A DNA stretch of 6,555 bases from an uncultured bacterium (GTDB lineage Bacteria; Actinomycetota; Aquicultoria; SKW223), in NCBI GenBank assembly GCA_938042205.1, contig CALIRS010000158.1, positions 1 through 6,555 of the forward strand, given 5' to 3'. A program made the translations under genes and the position numbers. The notes below the pieces were generated by a model that saw nothing but the letters and a program-made list of their open reading frames with translations, searched no databases and was not told the origin of the DNA. Position 1 is the stretch's first letter, and each line of letters opens with the position of its first letter. Shown piece after piece: positions 1 to 4,787 of the stretch.

Positions 1-1646
1 TTAATCATCGAAGAACCGTAATTGTTTTGGCGACAGAATTCGTGGCCTCATTTTATTCGCATAGACCTGAGGTGGTAGTTGCTGCTTTTGAGGAGGCTGG
101 ATTTTTCTCAGTCGAAGACACAACTCTCGCTGAAGAATACATTGCCAGAGAATTTATTGAGCTCATCCGTAAGAACTCTGAAAAACCGTATATCCGATCA
201 ACATGTCCAGTAGTGGTGGAATATATTGAGAAATATCATCCGGAGCTTTTAGATCGCATGGCTCCGATAGTATCTCCGATGATTGCCTCCGGTCGCATCT
301 ATAAAGAGCTTTATGGTTACGACACTGCTGTTGTCTTTGTCTCGCCGTGCATTTCATACAAATCTGAACATAAAAGGGATGAAGGTCGAGAAGCTGTGGA
401 TGCTGTTCTTACCTTTAAGGAGGCAAAAAAGCTTCTTAAAGAGATGGAAATAGATCTTGAGCGCACCCCACCTTCAGCCACAGAGGAAATGAAACCAGCG
501 CTTGTCAGGGTTTATTCTGTGCGTGGGGGCTTCCCGCGCCAGGTGCTTTCTGAATACACTCATGTTGATAAAGAGATTAAGGTAGTCCGAGGCTTTGATG
601 AGCTCGAGGAATTGGCAGCAGGAATGGAGAAAGGAATTATTAAGCCAAAGATAGTTGATACACTGTTTTGTTCGAGCTGTATCGAAAGTCCTGAAATGGA
701 CACGCAGCTTTCGCTTTTTGCACGTAAAAGAGTGGTGGAGGAATATTACAATGAGAGGAGCAAAAACAAACGGCGGGTGCTTTTTGACCAGATTTTCCCA
801 AGGATTCCATATGTTGATATTAGAAGGTCATACAGAAAGTTCGTCGCCGGTTGGAAAGCTCCAACTTCGGATGAGATAAAAAGGATACTTGAGGAAGGGG
901 AACGAACTACTCCTGAAGCGATCCTGGATTGTGGAGCCTGTGGGTATGAAACATGTTTTGAACATGCAGTAGCCATCTTCCACGGATATTCCAACTGGTC
1001 GAGATGCGTACCTTTTCAAAGAACTGTGTTTTCGAGGATTGTAAATCAGCTCAGGGAAGCGTCGTCTATAGATGGTTTAACGGGATTATTAAATCACAAA
1101 ACATTCTTAGATAGGCTTGACCAGGAGTTTAAGAGGGCTTCGCGTTATCACTCACCATTATCCATTCTTATGATTGACCTCGATGGATTCAAGGAAATAA
1201 ATGACACATACGGACATATTAGAGGGGATGAGGTATTGAAGGAAGTCGGAGTGATTCTAAAAGCAAGTGTTCGAGCTTCTGATATCGTAGCTCGCTATGG
1301 TGGGGATGAATTTTCGATAATATTGCCTGAAACTACAAAGCAGGAAGCTTATGCAGTCGCAGAAAAGCTTCGCCGGGCAGTTCACAGCAAGATTTTTGAT
1401 TTCAACGGTAAGGAAATCAGGCTTTCTATAAGCGTAGGAATTTCAAATTATAGCGAAATTCATCATAATTATTTCGATATGATTGAAGAAGCAGATAGAG
1501 CAATGTATACAGCCAAAGAAAAGGGAAGAAATAAAATAGAATTTGGAAAAGAAAAAGTTGTTACTAAAGAATCTGAAATTAAGGCCCCCGATGAAGTAGA
1601 ATTAATCGAGGATATTTTCCAAGAATATAAAGAGGAAGGAAATTAA
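1..1646 (+). CDS. Sensor-type [FeFe]-hydrogenase H-cluster domain fused to Fe-S module and GGDEF diguanylate cyclase (5' partial)
   Basis: The frame is open to the window edge (first full codon at base 3), and hydrogenase-like sequence continues upstream of the TTG at 27, so the true start is outside. Numbering residues from that TTG, residues 1 to about 225 match the catalytic domain of [FeFe] hydrogenases. The four H-cluster cysteine positions appear as C60 (STCP), C108 (SPCISYK, with K112) and C215/C218 (LFCSSC). Residues 302-327 form a CxxCxxxxCx16C site like the four-cysteine Fe-S domain of RnfB-type proteins. A short probable helix (about 331-347) leads into a GGDEF domain (about 348-505). 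That domain has an intact GGDEF at 425-429 and an RASD inhibitory site at 416-419, five residues upstream, so it should make c-di-GMP from two GTP and be product-inhibited. The proton-relay cysteine of catalytic hydrogenases is Thr59 here, which favours sensing over H2 turnover. No membrane segment is visible, so it is probably cytoplasmic. N-terminal ferredoxin domains may lie upstream. Sensing of H2 or redox state is inferred. Confidence 0.9.
   Translation, partial: NHRRTVIVLATEFVASFYSHRPEVVVAAFEEAGFFSVEDTTLAEEYIAREFIELIRKNSEKPYIRSTCPVVVEYIEKYHPELLDRMAPIVSPMIASGRIYKELYGYDTAVVFVSPCISYKSEHKRDEGREAVDAVLTFKEAKKLLKEMEIDLERTPPSATEEMKPALVRVYSVRGGFPRQVLSEYTHVDKEIKVVRGFDELEELAAGMEKGIIKPKIVDTLFCSSCIESPEMDTQLSLFARKRVVEEYYNERSKNKRRVLFDQIFPRIPYVDIRRSYRKFVAGWKAPTSDEIKRILEEGERTTPEAILDCGACGYETCFEHAVAIFHGYSNWSRCVPFQRTVFSRIVNQLREASSIDGLTGLLNHKTFLDRLDQEFKRASRYHSPLSILMIDLDGFKEINDTYGHIRGDEVLKEVGVILKASVRASDIVARYGGDEFSIILPETTKQEAYAVAEKLRRAVHSKIFDFNGKEIRLSISVGISNYSEIHHNYFDMIEEADRAMYTAKEKGRNKIEFGKEKVVTKESEIKAPDEVELIEDIFQEYKEEGN
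1632..1640 (+). promoter_or_regulatory. Ribosome binding site of the radical SAM gene
   Basis: A purine-rich GAGGAAGGA lies at the very end of the upstream sensor gene, just before its TAA at 1644-1646. It ends 11 nt before the ATT at 1652. It is the only strong Shine-Dalgarno-like element near the N-terminus expected from the protein family, and it supports initiation there rather than at the ATG at 1844. The overlap with the sensor's last codons suggests translational coupling. Confidence 0.6.
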
Positions 1647-1651
1647 AGGCA

Positions 1652-2668
1652 ATTCTTAGAGAAGCCATTCTCTGGAGATATGAAAAAGGCAAGATTCGCT
1701 GTTATGTTTGCCCCAAGAGGTGTCTTATAGCCGAAGGTCGATCTGGTTTCTGTGGAGTAAGACAAAATGTTGCTGGTAAACTTTATGCAATAACCTATGG
1801 AAAAGCGTCTTCTGTAGCGGTAGACCCTATTGAGAAGAAACCGATGTTTCATTTTTATCCGGGAACTCTTTCATATTCGCTTGGAAGTATAGGGTGCGAC
1901 TTTAGATGTAAACATTGCCAGAACTGGCAAATTGCTCATGCGATTGCAGCTGACTATTTTTTGGAAATGATTAAAGTTCCACCTGAAGAGACAGTTGAGA
2001 ACGCCATAAAAAATGGTTGTGTTTCGATAACTTTAACCTATAACGAACCGACCATCTGGATTGAATATGCGCTTGATCTTTTCCCTTTAGCGAAGGAGAA
2101 AGGTCTTTATACGGGCTTTGTAACGAACGGTTATATCACAAGACAAGCACTTGATATGCTCTCGCCTTATATGGACGCATATCGAGTTGATGTAAAAGCT
2201 TTCAGGAAAGAATCCTATAAAAGAATTACCGGAATCTATGACTTCTCACCTATTCTCGATGCTACTACCTGGGCATTCCATGACTACAAAATGCATGTCG
2301 AAATCGTGACGCTGGTTATTCCAGGCGTAAATGATGCAGACAGGGAACTACGTTCTATTGCAGCGTGGATAAAAGACTCACTTTCACCTAAAACTCCCTG
2401 GCATGTGACCCGATTCTATCCTTACCTTCACTTCAAAGATATTCCGCCAACTCCAGTTGAAACTCTTGAAAAAGCACGCGAGATCGGTTTTGAAGAAGGC
2501 CTTGAATTTGTGTACATTGGCAATGTTGTTGGTCATGACGGTGAAAATACCTATTGTCCAAAGTGTAAGAAGTTGGTTATTGGAAGATACGGATATCAAA
2601 TAACAGCGATGCATCAGACTAACGGGAAATGTGATTATTGCGGTGAGAATTTAAATATCAGGAGTTAA
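1652..2668 (+). CDS. amrS: AmmeMemoRadiSam system radical SAM enzyme (AmrS-like), probable ATT start
   Basis: This is a radical SAM protein of the family that accompanies AMMECR1 and Memo proteins; its reaction and substrate are not firmly established. Numbering from the ATT at 1652 (338 aa), an N-terminal cysteine set C17, C20, C24, C34 (CYVCPKRC, then GFCGVR) and the conserved DPIEKKP stretch precede the CxxxCxxC cluster site C82, C86, C89 (GCDFRCKHCQNW). C-terminal CxxC pairs lie at C302/C305 and C327/C330, as in family members. The frame opens after a TAA at 1628-1630 and has no ATG, GTG or TTG before 1844. Starting at 1844 would remove 64 clearly homologous residues including four cysteines. 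ATT at 1652 gives about the usual family length, an N-terminus of expected shape (ILREA) and an upstream Shine-Dalgarno. A frameshift from the sensor gene, or a sequence error, are the alternatives. It begins 5 nt after the sensor gene. No Memo or AMMECR1 gene is in the window. Family identity is secure; the start is not. Confidence 0.88.
   Translation: MLREAILWRYEKGKIRCYVCPKRCLIAEGRSGFCGVRQNVAGKLYAITYGKASSVAVDPIEKKPMFHFYPGTLSYSLGSIGCDFRCKHCQNWQIAHAIAADYFLEMIKVPPEETVENAIKNGCVSITLTYNEPTIWIEYALDLFPLAKEKGLYTGFVTNGYITRQALDMLSPYMDAYRVDVKAFRKESYKRITGIYDFSPILDATTWAFHDYKMHVEIVTLVIPGVNDADRELRSIAAWIKDSLSPKTPWHVTRFYPYLHFKDIPPTPVETLEKAREIGFEEGLEFVYIGNVVGHDGENTYCPKCKKLVIGRYGYQITAMHQTNGKCDYCGENLNIRS
2660..2664 (+). 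promoter_or_regulatory. Ribosome binding site deciding the TTG start of the Nudix gene
   Basis: AGGAG overlaps the final codons of the radical SAM gene and sits 9 nt before a TTG at 2674. This ideal spacing, together with Nudix-fold sequence (SAGGVIYR) beginning about a dozen codons later, supports the TTG start. Confidence 0.8.
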
Positions 2669-2673
2669 AAAGA

Positions 2674-3123
2674 TTGAGAAAGAAACAAAAAGTTATAGAC
2701 GTAAATTCTGCTGGAGGAGTTATATACAGGTTAAAAAACAATGTCCCAGAGTTTTGCGTCATTGTTCATTCTCAAGGGAAGATAAAGTCTTTACCGAAGG
2801 GTGAAATCGGTGAGAATGAAACACCAGAAGAGGCAGCAGTGAGAGAAGTTTATGAGGAGACAGGGCTAACAGGTAAAATCGTTGAAAAAATTGGTACCAT
2901 TGATTACTGGTTTTATTCAAAAGAAAGCAATGCTAAAGTTCACAAGTATGTTCATTATTTTTTGATGGAATACCTTGAAGGTGATATCAGGGATCATGAT
3001 TGGGAAGTAGAAGATGTGATCTGGGTTCCAGTTGATCGAGCAGAAGAGGTATTAACCTTTAAAAATGAAAGAGAAATTGTTTCTTTCGCTTCAGAAAAAA
3101 TTAGACTTAGAGCTTTCGGATGA
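2674..3123 (+). CDS. Nudix hydrolase (Ap4A hydrolase/MutT-like)
   Basis: This is a 149-residue single-domain Nudix protein that should hydrolyse a nucleoside diphosphate linked to another group in a metal-dependent way. The Nudix box is perfect at residues 43-65: G43, five residues, E49, seven residues, then REVYEETGL, with metal-binding E58, E61 and E62 in place. The lead-in SAGGVIYR (12-19) is the usual first strand, and LPKGE (40-44) resembles small dinucleoside polyphosphate hydrolases, so Ap4A-type or RNA 5'-end pyrophosphatase activity are the best guesses; ADP-ribose or oxidised nucleotides cannot be excluded. No signal peptide is present, so it is cytoplasmic. It starts at TTG, 5 nt after the radical SAM gene, and its last 59 nt overlap the next gene. 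That overlap suggests translational coupling with a P-loop polynucleotide kinase. Fold and catalytic class are certain; the substrate is not. Confidence 0.94.
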   Translation: MRKKQKVIDVNSAGGVIYRLKNNVPEFCVIVHSQGKIKSLPKGEIGENETPEEAAVREVYEETGLTGKIVEKIGTIDYWFYSKESNAKVHKYVHYFLMEYLEGDIRDHDWEVEDVIWVPVDRAEEVLTFKNEREIVSFASEKIRLRAFG

Positions 3124-3988
3124 ATGGCTGCAAGTCTTCGTAGAAATAGCTGAAGAAAATTACAGGAATATTCTGGTTGCAGGACCTCCTGATAGTGGAA
3201 AGTCAACATTCAGCCATCTCCTTGCAGAATATCTATCAGAAAAAGCCTTTATACTGGAAGCGGATCCAGGGCAGCCAACATGTGGCATTCCGGGCACTCT
3301 TTCTTTATGGGAAGAGGAAGGAGGCACTGTTCATTACTTTTTTGTCGGGGACATTACACCGGCAAGAAATGTGATCGATATGTTATTGGGGACGCTGGTT
3401 CTTTCCCGCAAAACAGGTTGCAAAGATGCACGCTATTTGATAATCGATACCAGTGGACTGATTTCATATCCACTCGGTTTCAAGCTAAAACTTGCTAAAG
3501 CAAAACTTAATGAAGTGGATGCGGTTATTGGTCTTTATCGAGATGAAACCTCTAAGAAGTTAATCTCTGAACTGCTTAGATATGTTGGTTTTGCGGTTAA
3601 AAAAACGTTTCTTCTGGCTGCTTCTCCCAGGGCCAGGACTTTTACCAGAGAAGAAAGAGCAAAGAGAAGGGAGATGCTTTTCAAATCTTATTTCAGTGAT
3701 TGTCGTCATTTTGAGTTTGAAGTAGACCGTAAGAAGCTTGACTTTTCTCCTCTTGGATTTAAACCTGAGATTCTGGAAATTAATAATTTGCTATTTTCTT
3801 TTGAGGGGAAAGATTTGATTTCAGAAGGTGTGGGAATTGTCACTGCAGTAGAACAGATATCAAATAACAGAATTAGAGTAAGATGTGTTGCCAGAGAGAA
3901 GCATAGTTTCTTTCGCTTAAAATTCGGCTGTCTTAAACTTAATGAAAGCGCAGAAATGATAGGATATCTAAGGGAGAATAACCGATAA
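3065..3988 (+). CDS. Clp1/Grc3-like P-loop polynucleotide 5'-kinase
   Basis: This 307-residue protein resembles the Clp1/Grc3 family, whose studied members transfer the ATP gamma-phosphate to 5'-OH RNA or DNA ends. Residues 40-48 (GPPDSGKST) are the Walker A loop. ADPGQ at 66-70 followed by PGTLSL at 76-81 is the family's second signature. FVGDITP (93-99) and LIIDTSGLI (125-133) match the strands and Walker B-like region, and an Arg-rich segment at 187-203 looks like the substrate lid. The C-terminal part (about 255-300) has the small beta-rich tail seen in Grc3-like proteins. No membrane segment is visible. The ATG at 3065 lies 59 nt inside the Nudix gene with only a distant AGAGGT (3045-3050) upstream, so coupled translation is likely; the TTG at 3077 is another possible start. 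Its stop overlaps the permease ATG by one base (TAATG). The family is best known in archaea and eukaryotes, so a bacterial copy is unusual. Family assignment is strong; kinase activity on nucleic acid is inferred. Confidence 0.85.
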   Translation: MKEKLFLSLQKKLDLELSDEWLQVFVEIAEENYRNILVAGPPDSGKSTFSHLLAEYLSEKAFILEADPGQPTCGIPGTLSLWEEEGGTVHYFFVGDITPARNVIDMLLGTLVLSRKTGCKDARYLIIDTSGLISYPLGFKLKLAKAKLNEVDAVIGLYRDETSKKLISELLRYVGFAVKKTFLLAASPRARTFTREERAKRREMLFKSYFSDCRHFEFEVDRKKLDFSPLGFKPEILEINNLLFSFEGKDLISEGVGIVTAVEQISNNRIRVRCVAREKHSFFRLKFGCLKLNESAEMIGYLRENNR

Positions 3989-4749
3989 TGGATTCTGTAT
4001 CTTTCTTATCAGTACTTCTCACAGGCGTCTTATCAGGTTTTTTGTCAGGTTTTTTAGGGATCGGAGGTGCACTGGTAACTACTCCGTTCATCAGGTCTAT
4101 TTTAAGAATGCCTGAGTTAATTGCTCTGGGGACACCGGTGCCGGTAATGATTCCAGCTGGAATTTCAGGTGCTTATAGATATTACCGCTCTGGATATGTT
4201 GATTCGAGAACTTTCATAAGGGCTGCACCAGCGTCTTTTATAGCAGTTATGATAGGAGGAATTCTTACTAAGTATATTGATGGTGCATACTTAATGATAC
4301 TTACCGCACTTTTGTTGATTTTTATAAGCGTGAATATGTTGAGAAATAAGAAAAAAGGATTAAATTGGATAAAATTGGTTAGGAAGGAAAAACTTTCTAT
4401 TCTTGTAGGACTTGTGGCAGGGTTTCTGGCTGGTCTTTTGGGCATAGGTGGAGGCTTTTTGCTTGTTCCGGCGTTCCTTTATCTTTTTGAAGATTCAACT
4501 AAAGTTGCTTTTGGCACCTCTCTTTCGGTAATCGTAGTCACAGCTATTCCGGGTACCTTCGTTCATTCTTTTTTAGGGCATGTTGACTGGAAGCTGGCAG
4601 GTATTTTATCAATTGTTGTGATTCCCTTTTCATATATTGGTGCACAGACTTCAATTTATACCAGAGAAAGTATTGTTAAAAAAATTTTTTCTGTTTTCCT
4701 GATTGTTTTCGGAGCTTACTTTCTGGTTTGTGAAGTGATGGGGCTGTGA
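3988..4749 (+). CDS. TauE/SafE (TSUP) family membrane permease
   Basis: This 253-residue hydrophobic protein belongs to the TSUP family of sulfite, sulfonate or organic-acid transporters. It shows the family's internal duplication: two half-repeats begin with near-identical glycine-rich helices, GFLSGFLGIGG at residues 17-27 and GFLAGLLGIGGG at 145-156, separated by a basic cytoplasmic-looking loop around 119-135. I count seven to eight probable membrane helices, and the length is normal for the family. The ATG shares one base with the stop of the kinase gene, with an AGGGAG site about 11 nt upstream, so it is translated as part of the operon. It is the last gene before the terminator. The substrate cannot be read from sequence; TSUP proteins range from sulfite and taurine-derived anions to thiosulfate and organic acids. 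A role in sulfur-compound traffic is only a family-level guess. Confidence 0.93.
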   Translation: MDSVSFLSVLLTGVLSGFLSGFLGIGGALVTTPFIRSILRMPELIALGTPVPVMIPAGISGAYRYYRSGYVDSRTFIRAAPASFIAVMIGGILTKYIDGAYLMILTALLLIFISVNMLRNKKKGLNWIKLVRKEKLSILVGLVAGFLAGLLGIGGGFLLVPAFLYLFEDSTKVAFGTSLSVIVVTAIPGTFVHSFLGHVDWKLAGILSIVVIPFSYIGAQTSIYTRESIVKKIFSVFLIVFGAYFLVCEVMGL

Positions 4750-4785
4750 AAAAACGCCCTCCCGCGTACGCGGGAGGGCGTTTTT
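4750..4785. terminator. Bidirectional rho-independent terminator
   Basis: This is a 36-bp perfect palindrome: a 12-bp GC-rich arm (CGCCCTCCCGCG), a central TA, and the complementary arm, flanked by five A on the left and five T on the right. As RNA it folds into a very stable hairpin with a tetraloop-sized turn and a U-tract on either strand. It lies directly after the permease stop (4747-4749) and just past the acsA stop (4788-4790 on the minus strand), so it should end both convergent transcripts. Confidence 0.95.
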
Positions 4786-4787
4786 CT

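Noticed and set aside
27..29. TTG at 27 as the start of the sensor gene
   Set aside because: The frame stays open upstream to base 3 and encodes residues (RRTVIVLA) that fit the hydrogenase domain's first strand, and there is no convincing Shine-Dalgarno. The gene is cut by the window edge.
1626..1646. Programmed -1 frameshift fusing the sensor and AmrS
   Set aside because: No canonical slippery heptamer or clear downstream stimulatory hairpin is visible. ATT initiation after a good Shine-Dalgarno is simpler, though the shift is kept as an alternative.
1844..1846. ATG at 1844 as the start of the radical SAM gene
   Set aside because: It would discard 64 residues of clear family homology, including four cysteines and the DPIEKKP stretch, and has no good ribosome site.
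1643..1852. Minus-strand open frame opposite the amrS N-terminal region
   Set aside because: The plus strand here encodes conserved AmrS residues; the antisense translation has no recognisable motif and no ribosome site.
4033..4055. Two direct copies of an 11-nt TCAGG-T6 repeat
   Set aside because: It encodes the repeated SGFL of the permease's first glycine-rich helix and is explained by protein sequence; no regulatory role is indicated.
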